A stretch of 64,000 bases of DNA from positions 1,471,777 to 1,535,776 of the forward strand of contig NZ_CP019335.1 of NCBI RefSeq assembly GCF_002813915.1. Reading direction: 5' to 3'. This document shows positions 16,703 to 24,889 of this stretch, piece after piece. The notes under the pieces are model-generated. The model worked only from the letters and a program-made list of their open reading frames with translations, ran no database searches and was not told the origin of the DNA. Position 1 is the stretch's first letter. The number at the start of each line of letters is the position of its first letter. This DNA is from Tenacibaculum sp. SZ-18. GTDB taxonomy: Bacteria; Bacteroidota; Bacteroidia; Flavobacteriales; Flavobacteriaceae. Made by a program: the position numbers and the translations under genes.

Positions 16703-17158
16703 TTAGAAACTCTTTTTAAGACGTGCCAAATCTCGTTTACTATCTCTGTCCTTAATTGATTGACGTTTATCATGCGTCTTTTTTCCTTTAGCTAAGGCTA
16801 TTTCTAATTTAGCCCAACCATTTTGATTAATAAATAAACGAAGAGGAACAATAGTATTTCCTTTTGCTTCAACTTCTCTAGCTAATTTTTTTAGCTCTTG
16901 TTTATTCAATAATAAACGTCTTTCACTTTTTGGATTATGGTTATAATGATGTCCAAATGCATATTCCTCTATATACATATTGACTACAAATAACTCTCCT
17001 CTTTCATTAAATTCACAAAAGCTTTCAGTAATTCGCGCCTTACTTTGTCTAATAGATTTAATTTCAGTCCCAGTAAGTTGAATTCCTGCGGTGTATTTAT
17101 CTAAAATTTCGTACTCGAAACGAGCCTTCTTATTTTGAATATTTATATTTTTTTGCAT
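16703..17158 (-). CDS. smpB: SsrA-binding protein SmpB
   Basis: The 151-residue protein binds tmRNA and delivers it to stalled ribosomes. It shows the family core: NKKARFEYEILDKYTAGIQL, TGTEIKSIRQSKARI, the KSERRLLLNKQELKKL block and the basic tail GKKTHDKRQSIKDRDSKRDL that enters the mRNA channel. Length and start are normal. It is the first gene of a likely smpB-maf-transketolase unit. The tmRNA gene is not in the window. Confidence 0.97.
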   Translation of the reverse strand: MQKNINIQNKKARFEYEILDKYTAGIQLTGTEIKSIRQSKARITESFCEFNERGELFVVNMYIEEYAFGHHYNHNPKSERRLLLNKQELKKLAREVEAKGNTIVPLRLFINQNGWAKLEIALAKGKKTHDKRQSIKDRDSKRDLARLKKSF

Positions 17159-17181
17159 AGATCAATTTCGTCCAAAGGGTA

Positions 17182-17189
17182 CAAAGATA
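17182..17189 (-). promoter_or_regulatory. smpB promoter -7 element
   Basis: TATCTTTG on the minus strand matches TAnnTTTG, with a predicted start near 17175, 17 bases before the smpB ATG. Confidence 0.5.
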
Positions 17190-17202
17190 ACTTAAATGAA
17201 AT

Positions 17203-18738
17203 CTATTTTAAGGTTAAAAATGAGAGGTTGTAGGACAAACCAAAGTTAGCAAAGATATTGCTTAACGAACCACCTCTAGCTTTCACATAACCAATTCCAC
17301 CTCTTAAGTTTAAAAAATTTGTTAGTTTTATATTAATTCCAGCACTTGGTTTAACAATTAAACCCTCACCTGTACTAATTCCACCACCTCCTGCAGCTCC
17401 ACCCAATACTTGAGCGAAAATACTAAATCTATTATTAAAATAATTATTAGACTGAACACCTAACCCGACTATTCCTTCGGCATAAGCCCCTGCATCTCCA
17501 AAGTTTGCAAAGGAAGTTTGACCAGCTCCATAAATATATTTGTTAAAAAACACATTGATCTGTAACGAAATTTGATGCATATCTTGTTCAAATCCGCCAT
17601 TACGACTTGCGTTTAAATACCAATCCTGCTTTAAGATGGTTTGAATTCCTTTGAATACAGCTTTATTTTGTGAACTATTTTCAGTTTGGATACCATCTTT
17701 TTCTACATAATATTTTAATCCGAAACCTAGGGTAGAAGATAGGAAGTGACTATCAGGGCTCATTAAATATCCTTTATTTATCGAAAAGTATAAATTATCA
17801 TACACTTTTTGTTCTAAAGAAAGATCTGGATAAATTAAGAAGCCGCCTTTTGTATCAACTCCACCACCACCACCGGCACCAATTCCGAACTTAGCTTGAA
17901 TATTCGTTCTGTTTTTATTCATTGATAAATGATAACCACCTCCAATGAAAATATCCATGTAACCTGCTGGTATTCCACTATAGGCACCATCTGCTTTTAT
18001 AAAATAGAACCAGTCGTCACTTACATATGATGTAAATTCAAATCCTGCTAATCTCATTGTTCTACCATCCATAGAACTTCCATCTACAAATTTAGAATCA
18101 CCTTTAACTGAGAGGTTATTAAGATGAACCATAGCGCTAATGCGGTGAGATTTTTTATCCCATTCTGTGTTTTTTAAACTTTCCGTGTCAAGTTCTAATT
18201 GTCTAGTATTAAAATTTGAATAATCATAATTTAGAGGGATTTGAAGAGACGCATAAACTTGATTACTTTTAATCTCACCTCCAGCGAAGAAATCAATATA
18301 ACTCCATCCACCTGAAATTGAAAAGTATTTGAAATCATAACCTAGATTTATGTGCGGCAAAATGAATGCGCCACCTCCATCAGGAGCTGCGGCACCACCA
18401 CCACCTCCGAAATGTAATCCAGCATCCACAAAAAGTTTTTTATAAATCTCTTTTTTAACTCCTACATTTAAACCAAGAGTAAAAAAACCACCACGTTCTC
18501 CACCAACGGCACCATAAAAACCAAGTCCAGCGTAGCTCCAGTTGTTTAGCATTACATTATAATGAATACCAGTGAAGTCCATATTTGCTTCATTTGCGTT
18601 TGGCATATCAATGGAAAGAAAATCTAATTGAGCAAAACTAATTTGACTTTTCTTTTCTAAATTTTCATTTTGAGCGTAAAAAAAATGAACGCTAAATGTT
18701 AGAACTAACAATAGCGCTCTTGGTATGTTATTTACCAT
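17203..18738 (-). CDS. Glycine-rich outer-membrane-like protein, unknown function
   Basis: I do not recognise a named family. The 511-residue protein has a signal peptide (MVNNIPRALLLVLTFSVHFFYAQ). The rest is dominated by short amphipathic strands separated by Gly-rich turns (GGGGGAAAPDGGGAF, GIGAGGGGGVDTKGG, GGAAGGGGISTGEG), and it ends in an aromatic-rich strand (FGLSYNLSFLTLK). This composition fits a large outer-membrane beta-barrel. It lies 9 bp after a SPOR-domain gene and is probably translated from the same mRNA, so the two products may work together at the cell envelope. Confidence 0.75.
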   Translation of the reverse strand: MVNNIPRALLLVLTFSVHFFYAQNENLEKKSQISFAQLDFLSIDMPNANEANMDFTGIHYNVMLNNWSYAGLGFYGAVGGERGGFFTLGLNVGVKKEIYKKLFVDAGLHFGGGGGAAAPDGGGAFILPHINLGYDFKYFSISGGWSYIDFFAGGEIKSNQVYASLQIPLNYDYSNFNTRQLELDTESLKNTEWDKKSHRISAMVHLNNLSVKGDSKFVDGSSMDGRTMRLAGFEFTSYVSDDWFYFIKADGAYSGIPAGYMDIFIGGGYHLSMNKNRTNIQAKFGIGAGGGGGVDTKGGFLIYPDLSLEQKVYDNLYFSINKGYLMSPDSHFLSSTLGFGLKYYVEKDGIQTENSSQNKAVFKGIQTILKQDWYLNASRNGGFEQDMHQISLQINVFFNKYIYGAGQTSFANFGDAGAYAEGIVGLGVQSNNYFNNRFSIFAQVLGGAAGGGGISTGEGLIVKPSAGINIKLTNFLNLRGGIGYVKARGGSLSNIFANFGLSYNLSFLTLK

Positions 18739-18747
18739 TATTAATTT

Positions 18748-19365
18748 TTAATAAGGTTTATGAATTTCTTGTCTTTCTCCGTTTATGTAAGAAGCAACGA
18801 AGGCATCATCAAATCCTAATCTTAACAACTGACGTCTAAAATTTTGAGCTTCTTTCAATGTAGAGAATAAACCAATTGAATATCTTAAGTACTCTTCATT
18901 AGAGAGTGTACCCGCGATTGTTTTAGACAGTAAAGGATACTTTTTATTTGTAAAAGCTCCAATTTGAACCGAATAAACAATTTCGTTCTCAATATTTGTC
19001 TTGATTTTACTAATTTCACTTTCGGAACTATTTCCCTCATTTGCATCAACATCCAAGTCATCGTTGTAGTCACTATCTGCAGTTACATCAGCAATACTAT
19101 CTAATATTCTTGTTGCTTCAGCTCTTTTAATTTCTGAGACTTCCAAATTACTGCCTGATTGATTTTGAGAAAAATAGACTGCAGCGGCAATTGAAACACC
19201 AGATAAAAAACTTAATAAGATATTTCTATTTCTTGCCGTACTTTTAACATCACCTAGCTCTTCTTCTTTTTCGGAAAGTTGGGTTTCTAAATCCTCATTT
19301 TTTGAATTAAGAATCTTTATTTGTTCCTGTAAGTCTTCGTATTCTTGATCATTTAAAAAAGGCAT
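18748..19365 (-). CDS. Membrane-anchored coiled-coil protein with a SPOR domain
   Basis: The 205-residue protein begins with a cytoplasmic coiled coil (about residues 5-45, LQEQIKILNSKNEDLETQLS). One membrane segment (about 50-67, ILLSFLSGVSIAAAVYFS) and an acidic linker follow. A SPOR-like domain lies at about 128-200 (VYSVQIGAFTNKKY, then YSIGLFSTLKEAQNFRRQL). SPOR domains bind denuded peptidoglycan glycan strands, so it probably sits in the inner membrane with its C-terminus in the periplasm. It is the upstream partner of the unknown outer-membrane-like gene at 17203. A structured element (19436-19498) lies just upstream. Confidence 0.85.
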   Translation of the reverse strand: MPFLNDQEYEDLQEQIKILNSKNEDLETQLSEKEEELGDVKSTARNRNILLSFLSGVSIAAAVYFSQNQSGSNLEVSEIKRAEATRILDSIADVTADSDYNDDLDVDANEGNSSESEISKIKTNIENEIVYSVQIGAFTNKKYPLLSKTIAGTLSNEEYLRYSIGLFSTLKEAQNFRRQLLRLGFDDAFVASYINGERQEIHKPY

Positions 19366-19435
19366 ATGATTGGTCTATTTTAATAATTCTATTGAGCTAA
19401 AATACAAATCTTTTCGGAATAGGGAGGAAAATGTC

Positions 19436-19498
19436 TTTAAAAGGGGTTTGAAGCCTTGACTTTAATCAAGGCTTCACCGTGTTTCCCCCTTTAAACAC
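19436..19498 (-). other. Structured, possibly pseudoknotted element
   Basis: GAAGCCTTGA and TCAAGGCTTC (19450-19459, 19466-19475) form a perfect 10-bp stem. GTGTTT and AAACAC (19479-19484, 19493-19498) form a second stem whose loop, CCCCCTTT, can pair with AAAAGGGG (19439-19446). On the minus strand it ends in CCCCTTTTAAAG, so it may terminate the methyltransferase gene or act as the leader of the SPOR gene 70 bp downstream. Confidence 0.45.
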
Positions 19499-19550
19499 TC
19501 TTAGTAGTTACTCTTCATAAAAGATGTAACCATTTCAAATATACTAAATT

Positions 19551-20735
19551 CTAATTAATTTTTTCACTGATAATCATGACTTTACTACCATTGTTAAGTG
19601 TAGTAAAAAATATATATATATTTCCACCGTCTGATAGTTTAGTTTCTTTTCTTACTTGAGCTACAGTTTTTGGGAAGTTTCTAACTGTAATATTTGCTTT
19701 TTTACTTGGTAAATGTTTTTTTATTTCCTTCTTATTGTATGGAATTACTTTTTCAATTAAAAAACTTCTACCTGGAAAATTAGTAAGTTTATCTGAAGTG
19801 TATAAATGTGAGTGTTGTTGAATTTTATTTACGTTAAATTTGTGAGTAACAATTTCAAAACCACCTGATTTCAATATCGCAGAATTAGGTTCGTATAAAT
19901 ACTTTAAAGGCATAGAGTATGAACCTGTTGAATTCTTTTCTAATAAATTAAACTCAAACTCTTCTATATTTGATTTTTTAATATTTATTGCAATTATTTT
20001 TGGATCATTAGAAAAGTTTTTTTCTAAAACGAATAATAATTCTTTAACTTCATTTTGAATAGCTACAATGTGTACTTCTTTTACGTATTTCAATTCTCTT
20101 ATAGTTGAAGTAATGTCAAGAATTGGAGATACTTTTATAAGAATATTATTTGTTTTTAAAAATAAATTATCTAGTTCCTCTGGAACATTTGGTGCACAAT
20201 CTTTTAAAAGGAAAACTTTGTTTTTTGAATCGTCTCTCCTAGATGGATCGATGTATACCCAGTCAAATTTAATTCCATTTTGCTCTACAAGAAACCTAAT
20301 TCCATCTGTTGCTTTGGTTTCAATATTATTGACGCCTAACACATTATAATTACAAGCTACAATTTTGGATAAGTCAGAATTTATTTCACAATGAGTTACA
20401 TGAGTTATTCTTTTTGAAAAATAAAAAGAGTCAATTCCAAAACCTCCAGTTAAGTCAATAAGAGATTCTCCTTTCACAATTTCGGATTTATATTTCGCTG
20501 TAATTTCAGAAGATGTTTGTTCTATTGAGATTTTAGGAGGATAATAAATGTTTTTGCATTGAAACCAAGTAGGTAATTTTCGCTCGCTTTTCTTTTTTGC
20601 AGTTATTTGATTAGCGAGCTCCTGAATAGTAATTTCGGAAAAAGGACTACCTTTAAATATGATTTTGGAGATATCTTGATTCAAGTTATAATCTATAAAA
20701 TCTTGTACTTCAGTATTTAAAATTTTTGAATTCAA
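19551..20735 (-). CDS. SAM-dependent methyltransferase with THUMP-like domain
   Basis: The methyltransferase core lies at about residues 85-200 in this numbering: LIDLTGGFGIDSFYF is the SAM-binding motif I, and DWVYIDPSRRDDSKNK carries a DPxR-type catalytic motif. The C-terminal ~70 residues (KANITVRNFPKTVAQVRKET onward) match a THUMP-like domain, which suggests an RNA substrate. An in-frame ATG at 20858 would add 41 hydrophobic, unlike-family residues. I prefer the TTG at 20735 (LNSKILNTEVQDF, 394 residues) because a TAnnTTTG promoter (20764-20771) lies inside the longer version. The exact substrate is unknown. Confidence 0.8.
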   Translation of the reverse strand: MNSKILNTEVQDFIDYNLNQDISKIIFKGSPFSEITIQELANQITAKKKSERKLPTWFQCKNIYYPPKISIEQTSSEITAKYKSEIVKGESLIDLTGGFGIDSFYFSKRITHVTHCEINSDLSKIVACNYNVLGVNNIETKATDGIRFLVEQNGIKFDWVYIDPSRRDDSKNKVFLLKDCAPNVPEELDNLFLKTNNILIKVSPILDITSTIRELKYVKEVHIVAIQNEVKELLFVLEKNFSNDPKIIAINIKKSNIEEFEFNLLEKNSTGSYSMPLKYLYEPNSAILKSGGFEIVTHKFNVNKIQQHSHLYTSDKLTNFPGRSFLIEKVIPYNKKEIKKHLPSKKANITVRNFPKTVAQVRKETKLSDGGNIYIFFTTLNNGSKVMIISEKIN

Positions 20736-20763
20736 AAAAGAAAAAATTATTATCAAGTAACAC

Positions 20764-20771
20764 CAAAAGTA
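20764..20771 (-). promoter_or_regulatory. Candidate methyltransferase promoter -7 element
   Basis: TACTTTTG on the minus strand matches TAnnTTTG and predicts a start near 20757, about 22 bases before the TTG at 20735. It supports the shorter protein start. Confidence 0.35.
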
Positions 20772-20858
20772 CTCATAATATTTAGGAATTCTTCGTCTAC
20801 TTTTCAAACAAATCTTATCAATCAAAAAAACAGCAGTAATACTATTAATTACAAGCAT

Positions 20859-21493
20859 TACTATTCAAACTCTATTTTATGTTTGTACTATCGGAGAATA
20901 TGCGTTAATGACTCATGAAAATGCATTGGATTCATACCGATGTTAAAAGGAACTGATGAAGAATAATCATACATACAAATTACTAGAGTATAATTTTTTT
21001 ATGATAAAGTTGAAATTGAATTAGATGTTGATTATGTGTTTGAATTAACGAATATATCACTAAAAACATATGGGTTTCCATCACTTCTAGTATCTAATAT
21101 TCTTTGTAGAAAAAGCTATTATTACTCTTTATTTGAGATGTATAAGATTTCTTTTAAAGTTTTGATAATAATAAGTTTATAAACAAGAATAGGCGGAAAT
21201 ATAGAGGCAAAAGGAAAAGTGAATACAACTTCATCTTCATATAATATAGTGAATAGTGTAATTTCGGTTCATGCACCAAGAATTTTCGAGATTATAATTA
21301 ACTTTTGAGGATGATATCCAATAAAATTTTGTAGGAAAATCGGTGATAAATTTCCAATGTTGTTAACTTATTATTTATTGAATTTTATACATGAATTTTG
21401 ATTTAACAAAAGATAATTCCAATTTAGGAGTGTTTTTAATATCCAGAGTTACTGTTACAGTTAAGTAAAATCTTCAACCATTTTTGAAAGACA
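20859..21493. pseudogene. Gene-free stretch with possible coding remnants
   Basis: No intact gene is present in these 635 bp. Two stop-bounded plus-strand stretches without a good start have protein-like composition. One, about 21000-21182, includes KVEIELDVDYVFELTN and KTYGFPSLLVSNIL. The other, about 21190-21309, includes GGNIEAKGKVNTTSSSYNIV. They are in different frames and could be pieces of one decayed gene. I found no family for them, and chance is a real alternative. Confidence 0.25.
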
Positions 21494-21526
21494 TAAAAAA
21501 AGCGACTAAAAATCAGTCGCTTTTTG
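21494..21526. terminator. Bidirectional terminator before the pentapeptide gene end
   Basis: AAAAAAGCGACT and AGTCGCTTTTT pair around loop AAAAATC (21508-21514), with A/T runs on both sides. It lies 5 bp after the stop of the minus-strand pentapeptide gene. Confidence 0.8.
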
Positions 21527-21530
21527 TTTA

Positions 21531-22466
21531 TTATAATCCTTTAGCTTTAGTTATATCTGAGAGATTAAAACTAATATCATCAACTTCTGCATCTGTAAAA
21601 TCTGCGCCAGATAATTCTTTAGCTTTGGTGAATTTAGCCCCTGTTAAATCGGCATTATGAAAAGAAGTATTTTTAGCTCTACCATTAGAAAATTGAACAT
21701 TTTTCAAATTAGCGTAGGAAAAATCACCATTATCTAAGTTGGCCGTATTCAATTCACAGTTTTCTAAATTGGAATGTGATAAATTGATTCCGGATAAATA
21801 TCTACCAGATAAATCTACGTTTCGTAAATCGCAATAAGAAAAATCTATATTATCAAATAACACACTCAATTCTGCATTTGTCATTTTTGAGTTGATTAAA
21901 TAAATCAAAACTTGCGTACGTTCTGGGCTATAATAAACTGTGGTTTGTCCATCTTCGTCTAAATACCTGTATGGCTTTAAAACATTACATAGTGAGATAA
22001 CTCTTCTTCTTGTTTTTGTTGAGTAACCGTCATCAATATCATCTAAAACTTGTGCTAATTGATAACTGTAGGAAGATCTTCTTGAGCCTTCAACTAGTAA
22101 GTTTTGCGTTTTAATTAGTTCATTTTGTTTTATTAAGATGTATAAAGAAACTAATGAAGGAAATATTGAAAATAAAAGCAGAATTACACTTAATAAACGT
22201 ACTCTTACAAACCTTCTAACAAGAGAAGTTAACAAACTTGCTGAAGTATTCGGTGAAACCCTTTCTTGAGTGTGAAATTCTGTAAACCACTGATTGAAAT
22301 TATTTTTTAGTGATGCACCAGCGAACATACTCCAAGTCCAAGACAATGTTTTCTTGGTTCGTTCTTGTTTACGTTTTTTTTTCTCTGAGGCTTTACTCAT
22401 TTCATTTCGTAAAGCTTCGTTTTCCTTTTTTAATTTTTCTAACTCTTCTTGAAAATTATTTTCCAT
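21531..22466 (-). CDS. Membrane-anchored pentapeptide-repeat protein
   Basis: The 311-residue protein has an N-terminal coiled coil (about 1-38, EELEKLKKENEALRNEM) and one or two membrane segments at about 85-115 (VRLLSVILLLFSIFPSLVSLYILI). A run of pentapeptide repeats follows at about 205-305 (A(D/N)LxN-type: FSYCDLRNVDLSG, INLSHSNLENCELNTANLDN, ADLTGAKFTKAKEL), which fold into a right-handed quadrilateral beta-helix. The role of such anchored repeat proteins is not known; the fold usually mediates protein contacts. It follows prmC by 14 bp on the same strand. Confidence 0.88.
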   Translation of the reverse strand: MENNFQEELEKLKKENEALRNEMSKASEKKKRKQERTKKTLSWTWSMFAGASLKNNFNQWFTEFHTQERVSPNTSASLLTSLVRRFVRVRLLSVILLLFSIFPSLVSLYILIKQNELIKTQNLLVEGSRRSSYSYQLAQVLDDIDDGYSTKTRRRVISLCNVLKPYRYLDEDGQTTVYYSPERTQVLIYLINSKMTNAELSVLFDNIDFSYCDLRNVDLSGRYLSGINLSHSNLENCELNTANLDNGDFSYANLKNVQFSNGRAKNTSFHNADLTGAKFTKAKELSGADFTDAEVDDISFNLSDITKAKGL

Positions 22467-22480
22467 AAATAAGAATACTT

Positions 22481-23329
22481 TTAAAAATTAGCCTTTATCA
22501 TTCTGTGGTTACCGAATAAATCACTCTTTAAAACTACATTTTTAAATCCTTTATCCAGTAACATTTGTTTTGTTTCTTTCCCTAAATATTGATTGATTTC
22601 AAAAAATAAAACTCCATTTTCATTCAAATTAGTTAAAGCAATATCTGCAATTCGTTTATAAAACAATAATGGATTATTATCATCTACAAATAACGCTAAA
22701 TGAGGTTCATTATTTAAAACATTGTTTTTTATTTCATCTTTTTCGAGTTCTCTTACATAAGGAGGATTTGAAATAATAACATCAAACTTGTCATTAATAG
22801 TAGTATTAGAAAGAATATCGTGATGTATAAAATTTACATTGACTTTGTTTAGTTCGGCATTTTTCTTTGCAGTTTCCAGTGCTTTTTCAGAGATATCAAA
22901 AGCGGTAACCTTAGTAGTTGGTAATTCCTTTTGAATGGAAATAGCAATACACCCAGAACCAGTTCCAATGTCAAGAATAGAAAGTTTAGTTTTTTTATGT
23001 TCAACCGTTTCTTTTACCCAACTGACTAGTTCTTCGGTTTCTGGTCTTGGAATTAAAACATCAGAATTTACTTTAAATGTATATCCATAAAATTCTGTTT
23101 CTCCCAAAATATATTGAATAGGCTCTTCTTTTTTAAGTCTTTCTATAACAGATTTCAAAACAGTCATATTATCATCAGTGATTAAAAGATCTTGTTTAGT
23201 GAAAACATCTGTTAATTGTAAGTTTAGAGTATGCTCAATCGTTCTAAAGAAAAAAGCATCAATTTCAGTTTTAGGATATAAATTCGACAGTTCTTTGTTG
23301 AAAAATGTTCTGAAGTCTTTTAGCTTCAT
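22481..23329 (-). CDS. prmC: Peptide chain release factor N5-glutamine methyltransferase
   Basis: The start is placed at the ATG at 23329 (MKLKDFRTFFNKELSNLYPK), giving 282 residues; the frame opens 17 codons earlier. PrmC methylates the GGQ glutamine of release factors RF1 and RF2. The N-terminal helical domain includes EPIQYILGETEFYGYTFKV and PRPETEELV. The SAM-binding motif is LDIGTGSGCIAISI near residue 117, and the catalytic NPPYV motif lies near 184. It has a short divergent promoter region shared with the lipoprotein gene at 23381 and is probably co-transcribed with the pentapeptide gene. Confidence 0.96.
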   Translation of the reverse strand: MKLKDFRTFFNKELSNLYPKTEIDAFFFRTIEHTLNLQLTDVFTKQDLLITDDNMTVLKSVIERLKKEEPIQYILGETEFYGYTFKVNSDVLIPRPETEELVSWVKETVEHKKTKLSILDIGTGSGCIAISIQKELPTTKVTAFDISEKALETAKKNAELNKVNVNFIHHDILSNTTINDKFDVIISNPPYVRELEKDEIKNNVLNNEPHLALFVDDNNPLLFYKRIADIALTNLNENGVLFFEINQYLGKETKQMLLDKGFKNVVLKSDLFGNHRMIKANF

Positions 23330-23348
23330 ATAATCAATGTAAAAATGG

Positions 23349-23356
23349 TATTTTTG
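23349..23356 (+). promoter_or_regulatory. Promoter -7 element of the ribD-cluster lipoprotein
   Basis: TATTTTTG matches TAnnTTTG, with a predicted start near 23363, about 18 bases before the ATG at 23381. That start falls inside the opposing -7 element at 23363-23370. Confidence 0.45.
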
Positions 23357-23362
23357 GCATTT

Positions 23363-23370
23363 CAAAAGTA
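23363..23370 (-). promoter_or_regulatory. prmC promoter -7 element
   Basis: TACTTTTG on the minus strand matches TAnnTTTG, with a predicted start near 23356, about 27 bases before the prmC ATG. It faces the plus-strand element 6 bp away. Confidence 0.45.
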
Positions 23371-23380
23371 TAGAAAACAA

Positions 23381-23845
23381 ATGAAGAACATACTATATCT
23401 TATTGTTATCTCTGTTTTTTTATTGAATTGTTCTGTTAAGAAGAAACCTACATTCATTAAAGTTGACGATATTCAGTTTTTGTCTTTGAAACGAGATACC
23501 ATTTATTTACAAGCCAAAGCTTTTTTCAAAAATGAGAATGATATAGGAGGGAAGCTTTCAACAGATGAAATCAAGGTTTTTTTAGACGGTGCAGAAGTTG
23601 CAAATGTTTCTTCTGAAGAATTTAAAGTTCCTGCAAATCAAGAATTTTTTATTCCGTTAAGCGTCATTATTCCAGCTGACAAAGTATTTGATAAAAGTAA
23701 AGGAGGTCTTCTCGGTGGACTTATAAATACATTACTGAATAAGAAAGTGAATGTTCAGTTTAAAGGAAATATTAAATACAAAGTTTTAGGGTTTTCGAAT
23801 ACTTATATTGTTGACAAAACACAAGTAGTAAAAATTAAAATATAG
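23381..23845 (+). CDS. LEA type 2-like lipoprotein
   Basis: Starting at the ATG at 23381 gives 154 residues with a lipoprotein signal (MKNILYLIVISVFLLNC, lipidated Cys17). The rest resembles an LEA type 2 (WHy-like) beta-sandwich: VDDIQFLSLKRDTIYLQAKA, FFKNENDIGGKLSTDEIKVF, PANQEFFIPLSVIIP and VQFKGNIKYKVLGF. Such bacterial lipoproteins are of unknown role. It is the first gene of a tightly packed forward cluster (ribD 3 bp downstream, then HAD, EamA and YigZ). Confidence 0.8.
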   Translation: MKNILYLIVISVFLLNCSVKKKPTFIKVDDIQFLSLKRDTIYLQAKAFFKNENDIGGKLSTDEIKVFLDGAEVANVSSEEFKVPANQEFFIPLSVIIPADKVFDKSKGGLLGGLINTLLNKKVNVQFKGNIKYKVLGFSNTYIVDKTQVVKIKI

Positions 23846-23848
23846 CGA

Positions 23849-24889
23849 TTGAGTTTTAATGAAAAATATATGCGACGTTGCCTGGAACTAGGCAAAAGAG
23901 GAATTGGAAGTACACGTCCAAATCCTTCAGTAGGAGCAGTAGTAGTGTATAACGACAAAATTATTGGTGAAGGTTTTACTAGTCCTTATGGGGGACCTCA
24001 TGCGGAGGTAAACGCTATTCGCTCTGTAAAAGATGAATCATTATTTTCTAAATCTACTATTTATGTAACGTTAGAACCTTGTTCTCATTTTGGTAAAACA
24101 CCACCTTGTTCCGATTTAATTATTTCAAAAGGAATAAGAAATGTTGTTATTGGAACGGTAGATACTCATAGTGTTGTGGCAGGAAAGGGTATTGAAAGAT
24201 TAAAATCTAATGGATGCAATGTTGTTGTAGGAGTGTTAGAAGAAGCATGTAAAAAACATCACAAACGTTTTTTTGCAGTTCAAAATAAAAAAAGACCATT
24301 TGTAATTTTAAAATGGGCAGAAACAGCTAACGGATTTATCGCTCCAAAATATAGAGAAAGCCAAACACCTGTTTGGATTTCAAATGAATATGCAAAACAA
24401 CTTGTTCATAAATGGAGATCAGAAGAACAGGCAATTTTAGTTGGAACAAATACTGTGTTAACAGATAATCCAAAGCTAAACGTTAGAAGCTGGACTGGTC
24501 AAAATCCGGTTCGAATAGTTTTAGATCGAACATTTAAGTTAAGTTCAGATTTATCTATTTATGATACAACAATAAAAACTATTATTGTAAGTCAGTTTGA
24601 ACGAGAAAGTACAAACGAAAACTTAGTTTATGAAAGGATTAATTTCGAGTCTGATGTTCCAAAACAAATATTGGAAGTTTTATCAAAACATAAAATACAA
24701 TCAGTAATTATTGAAGGTGGTGCAGTTACTTTACAATCTTTTATTGATGATAATCTTTGGGATGAGGCTCGAATTTTTATCGGGGATAATACTTTTGAAG
24801 ACGGAATTAAGGCTCCGATTTTAAATGCTAAATTGGAAAAAGAAGAACAATTAACAAACAACACATTAAGGACGTTTATAAATGATTAA
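23849..24889 (+). CDS. ribD: Bifunctional riboflavin biosynthesis deaminase/reductase
   Basis: The 346-residue enzyme has a cytidine-deaminase-like domain (about 1-145) with the zinc motif GGPHAEVNAI (His and catalytic Glu) and EPCSHFGKTPPC (two Cys ligands). A reductase domain follows (about 150-346; KWAETANGFIAP, EGGAVTLQSFID). It converts the pyrimidine made by GTP cyclohydrolase II to the reduced deaminated intermediate of flavin synthesis. The start is a TTG at 23849, because family members begin with NEKYM-like residues; the first ATG, at 23870, would cut into them. It overlaps the HAD gene by 8 bp. Confidence 0.95.
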   Translation: MSFNEKYMRRCLELGKRGIGSTRPNPSVGAVVVYNDKIIGEGFTSPYGGPHAEVNAIRSVKDESLFSKSTIYVTLEPCSHFGKTPPCSDLIISKGIRNVVIGTVDTHSVVAGKGIERLKSNGCNVVVGVLEEACKKHHKRFFAVQNKKRPFVILKWAETANGFIAPKYRESQTPVWISNEYAKQLVHKWRSEEQAILVGTNTVLTDNPKLNVRSWTGQNPVRIVLDRTFKLSSDLSIYDTTIKTIIVSQFERESTNENLVYERINFESDVPKQILEVLSKHKIQSVIIEGGAVTLQSFIDDNLWDEARIFIGDNTFEDGIKAPILNAKLEKEEQLTNNTLRTFIND

